In this document: in pieces, positions 7,648 to 16,473 of the stretch
Layout: every line of letters starts with the position of its first letter
How positions within the stretch are numbered: the first letter of the stretch is position 1
Origin: CAZCFB01 sp964511535
GTDB lineage: Bacteria > Myxococcota_A > Polyangia > GCA-2747355 > CAZCFB01
Length of the DNA stretch: 46,535 nt
Assembly (NCBI GenBank): GCA_964511535.1
Contig: CAZEFW010000062.1
Span: 1-46,535 of the forward strand
Reading direction: 5' to 3'
Notes under the pieces: model-generated
The model's input: only the letters and a program-made list of their open reading frames with translations
Told to the model about the DNA's origin: nothing
Databases searched by the model: none
Program-made: the position numbers and the translations under genes

Positions 7648-9076
7648 GGCCTGCCACCAGCAGCAGGACCACGCCGAAAGCCAGGACGCCACGGGCGGAG
7701 CCGGGGGCGGGATCGGGGACGGGTTCGGGAGCGGGAGCGGGTTCGGGATCGGGATTGGGAGCGGGAGCGGGATCGGGAGCGGGATCGGGATCGGGAGCGG
7801 GATCGGGAGCGACCGCTTGCCCACCATCCACGGTCGACTGTCGACTGTCGACTGTCGACTCATCTCCCCCGGGACCCGTCTCGTCCTCATGATCCGTCGG
7901 GTCCTCTTCCTCCATCAAGACATCAATCTCCGCCGTCGCCTTCTTCGCCGCGACGATCTCTTCCAGGTTCGGGTAGCCCATAGGCTCTGCCCGCAGGGCG
8001 GCCACGCGCTGGGCGGTGGGGCGCTTGGGGCGCTCCTTGGTGCGCTCCTCGGTGAGATCTTCCTCGGTGTGCTCCTCGCCTGCCATTACCTCGGGGGGCC
8101 ACTGCTCGCCCACGATCTCGTCGGCGATCTCCTCCAGCGCATCCATGCCGCGCTTGCTCCCCGAGCGCAGCTCGGCCAGGGGCAGGGTCACGCGCAGGCC
8201 CTCGGCCTCACCGGCCTCACCCATGGCGCCAGCCGCCTCGAAGAAGGCCGCCACGAACTCGTCCACGTGGCCGTACCGGTTGTGCTTGTGGCGATCCATC
8301 GCCCGGGCGAACACCGCATCCAGCGCCCGGGGCAGGTACGGGATCAGGCTGGTGGGCGGCGGCGGATCGCCGCGACACACGCGGCGGCGGATCTCGTCGT
8401 CGCCATCCCCCTCGAAGGGGCGCGCGCCGGTGAGGCATAAGTAAATCATCGAGGCGAAGGAGAAGACGTCCGACCGGTGATCGATGGCGCTGATCTGCCC
8501 CGAGGCCTGCTCCGGCGACATGAACGCTGCCGTGCCGAGGATCACGCCGTCGTTGCGGGTCACCAGCAGGCCCTGCTTCTGCTTGGAGATGCCGAAGTCC
8601 AGCAGCTTGACCTCGGTCCCCCGGGGAGCCTCGCCCTGCAGGAACACGTTGTGCGGCTTGAGGTCGCGATGCACCACCGATTTTTCATGGGCGTGGGCCA
8701 GGGCCTCGCCCACCTGGCGGATGATGACCCGCACCTCCTCCATGGGGATGCGGTCCATGCGACGGATGCGCTGCATCAGGGTCTCGCCGCGCAGCAGCTC
8801 CATCACCAGATACGGGTTGCCCTCGTCGGTGCGGTTGAAGTCGTGCACCGTGATGATGTTCGGGTGCGAGAGCTGGTTCAGGATCTCCGCCTCGCGTTGA
8901 AAGCGCAGGAAGAAGGTCTCGTCGCTGGCCCCCTCGGAGGAGAGCACCTTGATCGCCACGAACCGGTCCCGCAGCCGCAGGTGCTCCGCCTCGTAAACCA
9001 TGGACATGCCGCCCCGTCCGATGGGGCGCAGAATGCGGTAGCTGTCAGCCAGCGTCTGTCCGACGAGGGAATCCAT
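7616..9076 (-). CDS. Membrane-anchored Ser/Thr protein kinase
   Basis: This encodes 486 residues. The kinase domain spans about 13-275: glycine loop IGRGGMSMVYEAE, Lys43 in VAIKVL, catalytic HRDLKPHN (Asp138), DFG (160-162) and MSPEQASG. All catalytic residues are present, so it should be an active Hanks-type kinase. A variable acidic region follows, then a Pro/Asp dipeptide-rich spacer encoded by hexamer repeats, and a single C-terminal membrane helix (about 466-485) ending FFLR. There is no obvious external sensor domain after the helix, so it may be a membrane-tethered kinase with partners unknown. It lies 71 bases downstream of the lipoprotein gene at 9148-9816, possibly in one transcript. 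Its 3' end overlaps the convergent amidotransferase-like gene. Confidence 0.92.
   Translation of the reverse strand: MDSLVGQTLADSYRILRPIGRGGMSMVYEAEHLRLRDRFVAIKVLSSEGASDETFFLRFQREAEILNQLSHPNIITVHDFNRTDEGNPYLVMELLRGETLMQRIRRMDRIPMEEVRVIIRQVGEALAHAHEKSVVHRDLKPHNVFLQGEAPRGTEVKLLDFGISKQKQGLLVTRNDGVILGTAAFMSPEQASGQISAIDHRSDVFSFASMIYLCLTGARPFEGDGDDEIRRRVCRGDPPPPTSLIPYLPRALDAVFARAMDRHKHNRYGHVDEFVAAFFEAAGAMGEAGEAEGLRVTLPLAELRSGSKRGMDALEEIADEIVGEQWPPEVMAGEEHTEEDLTEERTKERPKRPTAQRVAALRAEPMGYPNLEEIVAAKKATAEIDVLMEEEDPTDHEDETGPGGDESTVDSRQSTVDGGQAVAPDPAPDPDPAPDPAPAPNPDPEPAPAPEPVPDPAPGSARGVLAFGVVLLLVAGLSVGAWFFLR
7707..7812. repeat. GGGATC/GGGAGC hexamer low-complexity tract
   Basis: Imperfect tandem hexamers (GGGATC, GGGAGC, GGTTCG variants) encode the Pro-Asp/Pro-Ala spacer of the kinase on the minus strand. 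The tract is likely to vary in length by slippage and to be error-prone in assembly. Confidence 0.8.
7834..7860. repeat. TCGACTG 7-mer tandem repeat
   Basis: Nearly four direct copies of the 7-mer TCGACTG occur inside the kinase gene and encode the VDSRQSTVDSRQSTVD segment. Because the unit is not a multiple of three, gain or loss of one copy would shift the frame and remove the Pro-rich spacer and membrane helix. Confidence 0.8.
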
Positions 9077-9147
9077 GGGCGGAGAGGCTTAGATTACACC
9101 GCGCTCATGCCCTTGTCGCGATCCTGGATCGGGGCGCTGCCGGGGCT

Positions 9148-9816
9148 CTACTTCTTGTTGGCTATGACCCGGAAGCGCTGCAGGTCATGTTTCATCTTCG
9201 AGCCGCTCGCCTTGGTGGTTGTGGTCTTGACCGCATAGCCGAAGAAGACCTTGATGTTGATCCTCCTCAGGTTGGGTATGTTGCCCTTGTCGTCGGCGAA
9301 CTTGTCGAGGGTCAGGTTCTTGAACTGGTATGCGCTGCCGAAGGTGGTCAGGGAGGTCGGGATGGTCTCCCAGGTCTTGTGGAAATACGGCGTGAACCGG
9401 TCGGTATAGATGAAGATCACCGGCACCTCGGCGACCGTCCCGTCCCCGGAGATGCGCCGCTCCCAGTCGAAGTCGAAGGTCCAGTCCCCCGAGGGGAACG
9501 TGAAGCACCCCTCTGAGCGGCGGTTTGTGGTCACCATTTCTGAGCCGTTGTCGTGGTGGATGTTCGTGATGCGGAAGTACGCGGTGCCACTTGGCCGCTC
9601 GCCCTTGATGGAGTCCTTGCTCGAGCCCGCGACCTTGATCACTCGCCAGTCCATCGCGCTCATGCCGGTATCGCTGACGATGAGCTGATCCTGGGCCGCC
9701 TTGCATGAGCCCGGGATGCTCTCCTCCAGGTCTCCGCACGCTGGCAGAACGAAAATCGCAAGCGCCGCCATCCAGAGCTTGCGTCGATGCATCGGAAACC
9801 CAACCAGAAGATCCAT
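9148..9816 (-). CDS. Predicted lipoprotein of unknown function
   Basis: This encodes 222 residues from the ATG at 9816, chosen because GGAGGGAG sits just upstream; longer in-frame starts would run towards the palindromic repeat at 9867-9910. The signal sequence ends with the lipobox LPAC (FVLPACGDLEE), so a membrane-anchored lipoprotein is expected. The mature part is beta-rich with aromatic residues (DWTFDFDWERR, VPVIFIYTDRF, INIKVFFGYAV), but I recognise no family. It is upstream of the kinase on the same strand with a 71-base gap and downstream of the ExbB/ExbD pair, separated from that pair by the palindromic element. Confidence 0.75.
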   Translation of the reverse strand: MDLLVGFPMHRRKLWMAALAIFVLPACGDLEESIPGSCKAAQDQLIVSDTGMSAMDWRVIKVAGSSKDSIKGERPSGTAYFRITNIHHDNGSEMVTTNRRSEGCFTFPSGDWTFDFDWERRISGDGTVAEVPVIFIYTDRFTPYFHKTWETIPTSLTTFGSAYQFKNLTLDKFADDKGNIPNLRRINIKVFFGYAVKTTTTKASGSKMKHDLQRFRVIANKK

Positions 9817-9866
9817 GTCTCCCTCCATCCCGAAGTCTATCGCCGACGCCCGGCCGGGCAACGCGT

Positions 9867-9910
9867 AAAAATGTCAAGTGATGGGGTCTGACCCCCCTAC
9901 TTGACATTTT
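9867..9910. repeat. REP-like palindromic element, copy A
   Basis: An inverted repeat has outer arms AAAATGTCAAGT and ACTTGACATTTT and inner arms GGGGTC/GACCCC around a single T. It begins three bases after the exbD stop codon. Both ends are A/T tracts, so on either strand the hairpin could also act as an intrinsic-terminator-like structure. Further copies lie at 24185, 24254 and 35462. Confidence 0.85.
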
Positions 9911-9913
9911 AAT

Positions 9914-10327
9914 TCAGCGCTTCTGGATGGTGATGCCGAGGCGCTTGAAGCCGATGCTCTTGGCGATGTCCATCACCTGGACGATGGTGCCGTGGTACGA
10001 CTTCTTGTCGCCGTGGATCAGCACGCGGGCGTCGGGGCGGTCGGCGTGAACGGCCTTGAGCTTCTTCATCAGGGCGTCGGCGGTGATGAGCTTCTTTTCG
10101 TACTCGATCTTGCCCTCGCGGGTGACCACCACCATCAGGTCGCGCGCGCTGGAGGTGGCGGCCTTGGCCGAGGCCTTGGGCAGCTCCACGCTCAGGTTGG
10201 GGGTGGTGATGAAAGAGGCGGTGAGCAGGAAGAAGATCAGCAGCTGGAAGATGCAGTCGATGATGGGCGTCAGGTCGAGGGTCACCCGGTCCTTGGGCAC
10301 CCGAAAGCCGCCCTCCCGGAAGCTCAT
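9914..10327 (-). CDS. ExbD/TolR family biopolymer transport protein
   Basis: This encodes 137 residues with the family layout: a short cytoplasmic N-terminus, the conserved LDLTPIIDCIFQLLIFFLL membrane segment (about residues 17-35) containing the proton-path Asp, and a periplasmic C-terminal domain ending FKRLGITIQKR. ExbD/TolR proteins couple proton flow through an ExbB/TolQ pentamer to TonB- or TolA-driven work at the outer membrane. Its ATG overlaps the stop of the ExbB-like gene (ATGA, 10324-10327), as expected for a pair made in fixed ratio. No TonB, TolA or receptor gene lies beside it, so whether it serves the Tol or the Ton system cannot be decided. Confidence 0.92.
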   Translation of the reverse strand: MSFREGGFRVPKDRVTLDLTPIIDCIFQLLIFFLLTASFITTPNLSVELPKASAKAATSSARDLMVVVTREGKIEYEKKLITADALMKKLKAVHADRPDARVLIHGDKKSYHGTIVQVMDIAKSIGFKRLGITIQKR

Positions 10328-10971
10328 GACTTCTTCCCGCTGTCGCCGCTCCTGGCGATGAGGTCAGCCACCTCGAGGGAGTCCTCCTCCATCTCCACCA
10401 CCAGGGTGGAGACCCGGCCCTGCAGGTAGCGGTATGCCAGGTAGGCGGGGATGGCGATGGTCAGCCCCGCGGCCGTGGTGATGAGCGCCTCCCAGATGCC
10501 GCCGGCCAGGTCGCCGGGGTTCACCGCGCGGCCCAGGCCGGCCTCTGCCTCCACCCGCTTGAACGCGCCGATGAGGCCGGTGACGGTGCCGAGCAGCCCC
10601 ATGAGCGGCTCCACCGCGGCGATGGTGCCGAGGAAGTCCACGTACTTCTCCAGGTGGGTCACCTCGCGGCGGCCCACGTCGGTGACGGACTCCTTGATCT
10701 CGGCCCGGGTGCCCCCCGCCTCCTTGAGGCCGGTGCCGATGATCACGGCCAGGGAACTGGCGTTCTCCTGACACAGCACCTCGGCCTCGGACAGCTTGCC
10801 CGCCCGCACCAGGGAGCGCACGCGGTCGCGGAAGTCCTGGGGGATGACCTTCTCCCGCCGCAGCGCCCAGAGGCGCTCGAGGAACAGCCCGAGGGCGAGC
10901 ACCGACCCCAGGATGATGGGGTACATCACCGGCCCGCCCTTTAAGAAGAGGAAGTTGTATATGTCTTGCAT
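10324..10971 (-). CDS. MotA/TolQ/ExbB family proton channel protein
   Basis: This encodes 215 residues with three membrane helices: near the N-terminus (MYPIILGSVLALGLFLERL), in the middle (FLGTIAAVEPLMGLLGTVTGLI) and near 175-195 (IWEALITTAAGLTIAIPAYL). The conserved GLLGTVTG and EALITTAAGL motifs are typical of TolQ/ExbB channel subunits. It heads a two-gene unit with the ExbD-like gene, overlapping it by four bases. The upstream 85 bases up to the cupin gene include a TCTACG-type short repeat (about 11028-11053) but no clear promoter. Confidence 0.92.
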   Translation of the reverse strand: MQDIYNFLFLKGGPVMYPIILGSVLALGLFLERLWALRREKVIPQDFRDRVRSLVRAGKLSEAEVLCQENASSLAVIIGTGLKEAGGTRAEIKESVTDVGRREVTHLEKYVDFLGTIAAVEPLMGLLGTVTGLIGAFKRVEAEAGLGRAVNPGDLAGGIWEALITTAAGLTIAIPAYLAYRYLQGRVSTLVVEMEEDSLEVADLIARSGDSGKKS

Positions 10972-11056
10972 TGGGTGCCTTCCGGTTGTGGATGTAACGC
11001 GGGCAGCGGGTGGTTAGTTCCGTGTAGGTCTACGTCTACTTCTACGTCTGCGTTGA

Positions 11057-11404
11057 TCAGATTTTGTGGCCGCGGTTGGGGACGAGGCAGTAGAAAGTCA
11101 TCCCCTTGGGGCCCGCCCTGAACTGGTGCTCCTCGTTCGGCTCCACCAGGGCGACCATACCCGACTCCAGCGGGTGCTCCTCGCCCGCGAGGCACAGGGT
11201 GCCGGAGCCCTCCTGGACGATGACCTCGTGCTCGTAGGGGTGCTCGTGACGCGGCGTGTGGCCCCCCGCGTCCAGGTGGAACAGGCGCAGGCTGAAACCC
11301 GGCGCGCCGTCTTCCGCCGCGAGCAGGACCTGCACCCTCGCCCCCCTGACCCCCTCCATGTTGACGTCATGAAACGGTACCGCGCGGATCTGCTTCAGCT
11401 CCAT
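11057..11404 (-). CDS. Small cupin-domain protein
   Basis: This encodes 115 residues from the ATG at 11404, which has GGAGGATCC just upstream; a longer open frame upstream lacks such a site and would run into the divergent gene. It is a single cupin barrel: motif 1 is HTPRHEHPYEHEVIVQEGSG (metal-binding His/Glu set) and motif 2 is VEPNEEHQFR. The protein is probably a cytoplasmic metal-binding cupin; the substrate is unknown. It is divergent from the small membrane protein at 11509, and the ExbB-like gene lies 85 bases downstream on the same strand. Confidence 0.85.
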   Translation of the reverse strand: MELKQIRAVPFHDVNMEGVRGARVQVLLAAEDGAPGFSLRLFHLDAGGHTPRHEHPYEHEVIVQEGSGTLCLAGEEHPLESGMVALVEPNEEHQFRAGPKGMTFYCLVPNRGHKI

Positions 11405-11457
11405 GTGGATCCTCCAGACGAGGAGAAACCATAGCACGGCCCGGCCCACCTGGCAGT

Positions 11458-11485
11458 TTGCCCCATGGCGGCGTATAAGGATAAA
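11458..11485 (+). promoter_or_regulatory. Candidate promoter of the small membrane protein gene
   Basis: TTGCCC (11458-11463) and GATAAA (11480-11485) are 16 bases apart in the intergenic space between the divergent cupin and membrane-protein genes. The start codon at 11509 follows with a good GGGAGGT ribosome site. Match quality is moderate. Confidence 0.35.
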
Positions 11486-11508
11486 CAGCCACCGCCGGGA
11501 GGTAACAC

Positions 11509-11904
11509 ATGCCACTTCTACTGGGACTCGCCAAGGGCGCCGCCATCGGCGGGGGTTTGGGGTTCGGCTACTGGCTGCTTGGAAGCGGCTTTCAGTCGGG
11601 CATCCTGGCCTACCTGTTCTTCGCGCTGACCGGGTTCGTGGTGGGCTTCTTCGCCGGCAAGCCCCCCTGGCAGCAGAACACGATCTACACGTCGGTGTTC
11701 AAGGGCGTGTTCGGCGCGCTGCTTTTCTGTGGGCTGTACGCGCTGGTGGCGAACCTGTTCAACCCGGTGTTCATGACCAGCGCCCTGGAGGGGCGGCCCC
11801 TCGCCCTGGGCACCACCTTCGTGCTCGGACCGATCCTCAGCATCCTGTTCGCCATGTTCTTCGAGTGGGACGACTCCCGCGACGACGGCGGCAAGAAGAA
11901 GTAA
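11509..11904 (+). CDS. Small integral membrane protein, unknown
   Basis: This encodes 131 residues preceded by GGGAGGTAACAC. Four hydrophobic stretches (AAIGGGLGFGYWLLG, GILAYLFFALTGFVVGFFAG, GVFGALLFCGLYALVANLF, TTFVLGPILSILFAMFF) indicate a polytopic inner-membrane protein with an acidic/Lys-rich cytoplasmic tail (EWDDSRDDGGKKK). I recognise no family. It ends four bases before the end of the convergent outer-membrane-protein gene, so no terminator fits between them. Confidence 0.8.
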   Translation: MPLLLGLAKGAAIGGGLGFGYWLLGSGFQSGILAYLFFALTGFVVGFFAGKPPWQQNTIYTSVFKGVFGALLFCGLYALVANLFNPVFMTSALEGRPLALGTTFVLGPILSILFAMFFEWDDSRDDGGKKK

Positions 11905-11908
11905 TCCC

Positions 11909-13303
11909 CTACCAGCCTGCCTGAACTTCGATCACCGCGCGGGTGGCCGTGGAGGTGTACCTGCCCTGGCCCACGTTGGCGGTGATGGCGGGCGCCAGCG
12001 GGTTGTGAAGCGTGGCCTCGACGGCGCCGGTCTCCATGGGCACGCCGAACTGCTGCGAGACGCCGAGGGCCAGCCGCAGGGGCTTCACCGCCAGCTCCAC
12101 GCCCAGGGCCATGACATGGCGCTGAAGGTCGAGCACCACGGCAGAGGGCTGCTCCGGGTCAGTTGCCCCCCGGTGGTAGGCGTAGCCGCCGCGCAGGGTG
12201 AGGAAGCCGCCTGGCAGCACCGAGGCGAGGCCGGCGCGCACGGAGATGGCGTCGCGCAGGCCGACGCCCAGGGGCAAGGACTCCAGCGGGACATGCCTGG
12301 TGGCCCCGCCGCTGGCCGAGGCGAGCCGGATCGAAGCGCCGTCCAGCTCGGCCCCGGGATCATCCGCGGCGGACCAGCGGGCCCAGAGCAGATCCACGTT
12401 GAGCCGCAGCAGCGGCCAGCCGGCCGAGATCCCGCCGCGAAGCTCCAGGGGGAGGCGCAGGTCCAGGGTGGCGCCTCCGTCGGTGGCGCTCACCGCCTTG
12501 GCGCCCGCGGGGGCCCCGGTGGGGGCCGCCAGGGACACCTCGCCGCGCAGGTGATGGGTCACCGGCGGCCGCACCGACACGCCGATGGCCAGGTATTGCA
12601 GCGGGGTCACCAGGACGCCCGCCACGGCGCCCGGCGCCACCGAGGGGGTGGTCAGCTCCAGGGTGGCCAGCATGTCCAGGGCCGGCTCCTCCAGCCGCGG
12701 GGCGTCGACGGCCTCGCCGATCCAGAGCGCGCGCTGGTGGGTCAGGCGGAGGTGCCCCAGCTCCAGCGCCGCGCCGAGCTGCAGGAAGCGCCAGCGCACA
12801 GCGAGGCCGACGTAGATCAGGTGCTCCTGCAGGTCGGCCTCGGTGCCGAGGTAGCGGCCGGGGTCGTTTCGCGGCAGCTTGCGCGAAGGGGTGCCCGGCG
12901 GATCATGCGTGGCCGCGTAGCGGCTGCCGCTGTTGAGGCCCACGCGATAGCCCAGGGCCACGGTGATGCGCTCGCCCCACCAGGGCAGCGGCTGGGCCAC
13001 GGCCAGGTGCCCCAGCGGCCGCGCCCCGTGGGCGTCGCGCGCCTCGGGCCACGGGTCCACCGGCCTCAGCCGAAACACCGAGCGCTCCTGCTGGCCCACG
13101 CCCAGGCCCAGGGTCAGCCGGGAGACCGCCCCGGGCAGCAGGGCGGGGTTGAGCCACAGCGCCGCGGGGTCCGGGGCGCCGGCCACGCACGCGCCGGCCA
13201 TGGCAAGGCAGGCGGCGCCGCCGGCGGGCCGGTCCAGGGACTGGGCGCGCGCGGCCCCGGGCAGCACCAGCACCACGAGCAGCAAGATGGGGTGACGGAT
13301 CAC
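11909..13303 (-). CDS. FadL/OmpP1-like outer membrane beta-barrel protein
   Basis: This encodes 464 residues with a clear signal peptide (MIRHPILLLVVLVLPGAARA). The N-terminus has the FadL-family signature: a Gly/Ala-rich stretch followed by GAPDPAALWLNPALLPG. Alternating amphipathic strands run through the rest, and the chain ends in an aromatic residue (VQAGW), typical for outer-membrane insertion. FadL-type proteins admit hydrophobic compounds; the cargo here is unknown. It is downstream of the CARDB surface-protein gene on the same strand with a gap of 53 bases. Confidence 0.8.
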   Translation of the reverse strand: MIRHPILLLVVLVLPGAARAQSLDRPAGGAACLAMAGACVAGAPDPAALWLNPALLPGAVSRLTLGLGVGQQERSVFRLRPVDPWPEARDAHGARPLGHLAVAQPLPWWGERITVALGYRVGLNSGSRYAATHDPPGTPSRKLPRNDPGRYLGTEADLQEHLIYVGLAVRWRFLQLGAALELGHLRLTHQRALWIGEAVDAPRLEEPALDMLATLELTTPSVAPGAVAGVLVTPLQYLAIGVSVRPPVTHHLRGEVSLAAPTGAPAGAKAVSATDGGATLDLRLPLELRGGISAGWPLLRLNVDLLWARWSAADDPGAELDGASIRLASASGGATRHVPLESLPLGVGLRDAISVRAGLASVLPGGFLTLRGGYAYHRGATDPEQPSAVVLDLQRHVMALGVELAVKPLRLALGVSQQFGVPMETGAVEATLHNPLAPAITANVGQGRYTSTATRAVIEVQAGW

Positions 13304-13356
13304 AGGACGAGATTATGCCATCGAACGCGGGGCGACGGGCAACGCCGGCGAGGCCA

Positions 13357-15794
13357 TCATCGGCGGCGGCGGCGGGCCAGCGCCACCCATGCGCAAAGCA
13401 GCAGCAGCATCGGGAGGAGGGCGGCCGGGCCTTCCCCTGGAGCGGCGCTGCAGTCGCAGCCGTCGCCCTCGTCATGCCACCCGCCGCCGCTGTCGCTGGA
13501 TGGGCCGGGCAGGTCCGCGGCTGCCTGGTCGGGGGCGAGGTCGGGGGCAGCGGCGCGGTCCGGCTGGACCAGGTGCACGTCACCGACGATGCCCATGTCT
13601 GCGTCGGCGCCGCCGTCGCCAGCGTCACCGCCGTCGGCGCCGCCGTCCATGGCGTCGGTCCCCATGTCCTTGATGGTGGCGAGGATGGTGTAGAGCAGCG
13701 AGCCGGTGTTGTTGGTCTCGTCGGTCTCCTGCAGCGCGCAGGTGGCGTCGGCCAGTGCCCAGACCTTGTACGCGCCCGGCTTGGGCAGCGGGGACTTGAA
13801 GGTCTCGCTTGCGCAGGCCGCCTTGGCCATGGCCGCCAGGGTCTTGCTCTGATCCGGCTTGTCCTTGCAGGTGGGCGCGGTCTGGCGGTTGTAGAACAGC
13901 GCCAGGGTGTGGCCCACGCTCACCGGCCCGCCGTTGTTGCACAGCTTGACGGTGAAGGTTACGTCCGTGGCGGTGTGGGCCCAGGTGATGCTGTCCACGT
14001 CCAGGTCCACTCCCTGGCTCACCACCGTCGACGCGGTGTTGTTGGTCTCCAGCGCCTCGGCGACGGCGCAGTCGGAGTCAGCGAAGGCCCAGGCAACGGC
14101 GGTGCCGGCCGGGGTGTTGTAGCGGGTGAAGTTGCGGGTGGTGCACTGGCCCGCGCCCAGCCCCGAGACGTTGAAGTAGCTGCTGTATTTGGCCTTGCAA
14201 GCCGGCGCTGCCGCCTGGTTGTAGTACAGCCCCAGCTTGAAGCTGGTCAGCCCGGTGGTGCCGTCGTTGCACAGCTGCACCGAGTAGCTCGTGGTGGTGC
14301 CGCTGACCGTGGCCTTGAAGCTCTTGATCTTGAAGTCCGGTTTCTTGACCTCGTAGGCGGACGAGGCCGTGTTGTTGTTTTCGTCGCCCTCGACGATGGC
14401 GCAGTCAGAGTCCGCCATGACCCAGCCGGTATGATTGCCCGTGGGCGAGCTGTAGCGGGTGAATGAGCGGGTGGTGCATGCGCCCGCCGCAAGGCCCGAG
14501 ATGTTGGTGTAGCTGCTGTACTTGTCCCCGCATCCCGGCGCGGCGGCGCTGTTGTAGAACAGGGCGAGCTTGAAGGTGGTGAGCACCGAGCTGCCCTTGT
14601 TGCACACCTCCACCTTGTAGCCGACATTCCGGTCCGGTGCGGTGGCGGTGAAGCTCTTGATGTACAGGTCCGGCTTTTTGACCGTCACTGTTGTGGTGGC
14701 CGTGTTGTTGACCTCGTCACCCTCGGTGACGGCGCACTGCTGGTCCACGAAGGCGTACGGGGCAAACGTCCCGGTGGGCGAGCTGTAGCGGGTGAAGTTG
14801 CGGGTGGTGCATGCGCCCGCCGCCAGGCCCGAGATGTTGGTGTAGCTGCTGTAGGCCGCCTTGCACGCCGGCGCCGCGGTCAGGTGATAGTACAGCCCGA
14901 GCCGGAAGGTGGTGAGCACCGAGCTGCCCTTGTTGCACACCTCCACCTTGTAGCCGACATTCCGGTCCGGTGCGGTGGCGGTGAAGCTCTTGATGTACAG
15001 GTCCGGCTTTTTGACCGTCACTGTTGTGGTGGCCGTGTTGTTGACCTCGTCACCCTCGGTGACGGCGCACTGCTGGTCCACGAAGGCGTACGGGGCAAAC
15101 GTCCCGGTGGGCGAGCTGTAGCGGGTGAAGTTGCGGGTGGTGCATGCGCCCGCCGCCAGGCCCGAGATGTTGGTGTAGCTGCTGTAGGCCGCCTTGCACG
15201 CCGGCGCCGCGGTCAGGTGGTAGTACAGCCCCAGCCGGAAGGTGGTGAGCGCCGAGCTGCCCTTGTTGCACACCTCCACCTTGTAGCCGACATTCCGGTC
15301 CGGCGCCGTGGCGGTGAAGCTCTTGATGTACAGGTCAGGCTTGTTGACCGTCACCGGTGTGGTGGCCGTGTTGTTGACCTCGTCACCCTCGGTGACGGCG
15401 CACTGCTGGTCCNNNNNNNNNNNNNNNNNNNNNNNNNNNNNNNNNNNNNNNNNNNNNNNNNNNNNNNNNNNNNNNNNNNNNNNNNNNNNNNNNNNNNNNN
15501 NNNNNNNNNNNNGGTGGTGCATGCGCCCGCCGCCAGGCCCGAGATGTTGGTGTAGCTGCTGTAGGCCTGGTTGCAGGCCGGCGCGCCCGCGAGGTTGTAG
15601 TACAGCCCCAGCCGAAAGGTAGTGTTGGCCGAGGTGCCCTTGTTGCACACCTCCACCTTGTAGCTGACATTCCGGTCCGGCGCCGTGGCGGTGAAGCTCT
15701 TGATGTACAGATCCGGCACCGCCTGGGCGGCGGCCGGCGCCCCGATCAGGACCAGCAAGGCGGCGGCAGGCGCGATAACTCTCATGGAGATCAT
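13357..15794 (-). CDS. CARDB-repeat surface protein with MYXO-CTERM-like tail (interrupted by an assembly gap)
   Basis: A signal peptide (MRVIAPAAALLVLIGAPAAA) is followed by at least six CARDB-like immunoglobulin-fold repeats of about 111 residues (PDLYIKSFTATAPDRNV ... VCNKG ... GLYY ... DEVNNTA), each with conserved Cys residues. A D/G/P-rich linker leads to GDGCDCSAAPGEG, a Leu-rich helix and a terminal RRRRR, a MYXO-CTERM-like sorting tail. The protein should be anchored at the cell surface and may bind or adhere. The 100-N gap (15413-15512) breaks the frame as given. Replacing it with 56 bases, the length seen in the neighbouring repeats, rejoins the halves into about 797 residues. ATG codons exist at 15794 and 15785. 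It is divergent from the sigma-factor operon. Confidence 0.85.
14414..15412. repeat. 333-bp tandem repeats coding for CARDB units
   Basis: Three consecutive 333-bp units are seen. Landmark strings recur exactly 333 bases apart (for example CTGCCCTTGTTGCACACC at 14591, 14924 and 15257; CACTGCTGGTCC at 14735, 15068 and 15401). The two right-hand units are almost identical in DNA, which points to recent duplication or gene conversion and explains why the assembly broke beside them. Confidence 0.9.
15413..15512. other. Assembly gap of 100 N inside the CARDB gene
   Basis: The run is exactly 100 N, the usual placeholder length. In the parallel repeats the interval between the flanking strings (GGTCC and GGTGGTGCATGC) is 56 bases. 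A true length of 56 plus any multiple of 333 would keep the gene in frame. Confidence 0.95.
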
Positions 15795-15873
15795 CGTATC
15801 CAACGTCGAGGCCTGCGGCCAGCGACCTTGGTGTAAGGTAGCGGCACATGGCGCGTTCGAACAGGTGGACAGG

Positions 15874-16473
15874 GTGAGCGATCCCCGGGACCAGGACGCA
15901 CTGGCGCGCGAGCAAGAGCTGGTGCGCCGGGCCCAGGCGGGGGACCGCGACGCCCTGCGCGAACTGCTCGAGCTGCACAGCGAGGCGCTGTTCGGTCAGG
16001 TGATCCTGCCCCGGACTGGCGACCGAGCCGCAGCGGAGGACATCCTCAAGGCCACCATGGTCACCGCCATCGAAAAGCTGCCCGGCTTCACCTGGCAGGG
16101 CAGGAGCATGTACCACTGGCTACGGCGCATCGCGCACAACCGGGTCATCGACCACCACCGCCGGACGCAGCGGACGCGAAAGATGGCCAGCGCCCTGGCC
16201 TCCGAGCCAGCGGCGGATGTGCTGCCGGGCAGGAGCCCGGACGCGGAGCAGGCGCTCATCGCGGCGGAGGAGCGACGGCTGAACCTGGCCCGGGCGTCCG
16301 CCGCCATGGAGCGGATCAACCCGCGCTACCAGGAGGCGATCCGCCTGAGGTTGCTGCAGGAGCTGCCCCGGGAGCGATGCGCCGAGCAGCTGGGCGTGTC
16401 GGTGAGCACCTTCGACGTGGTGCTCTTCCGGGCGCTCAAGGCGCTGCGCAAGCAGTTTGGGATGGAAAAATGA
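15874..16473 (+). CDS. ECF-type RNA polymerase sigma factor
   Basis: This encodes about 199 residues from the GTG at 15874, chosen for ECF length and an AGGTGG just upstream; a GTG at 15865 and an ATG at 15784 are possible, but the ATG would overlap the divergent gene's start. Region 2 spans about residues 15-90, with WLRRIAHNRVIDHHRR as the -10-recognition/melting end. Region 4 spans about 145-197 (RYQEAIRLRLLQELPRE ... LGVSVSTFDVVLFRALKAL) as the helix-turn-helix for the -35 element. It overlaps the next gene by four bases (ATGA). The overlapping operon with a membrane partner indicates an envelope-responsive regulon, plausibly including the divergent surface-protein gene. Confidence 0.88.
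   Translation: MSDPRDQDALAREQELVRRAQAGDRDALRELLELHSEALFGQVILPRTGDRAAAEDILKATMVTAIEKLPGFTWQGRSMYHWLRRIAHNRVIDHHRRTQRTRKMASALASEPAADVLPGRSPDAEQALIAAEERRLNLARASAAMERINPRYQEAIRLRLLQELPRERCAEQLGVSVSTFDVVLFRALKALRKQFGMEK

Noticed and set aside
14414..15412. CRISPR array or other spacer-repeat system
   Set aside because: The repeats are 333-bp protein-coding CARDB units with no short repeat-spacer pattern; the 8-bp repeats at 18125 and 21-bp repeats at 32337 also lack spacers.
13357..15803. A true frameshift mutation in the CARDB gene
   Set aside because: The frame change coincides with the 100-N placeholder; a 56-base filling restores the frame, so this is an assembly effect.
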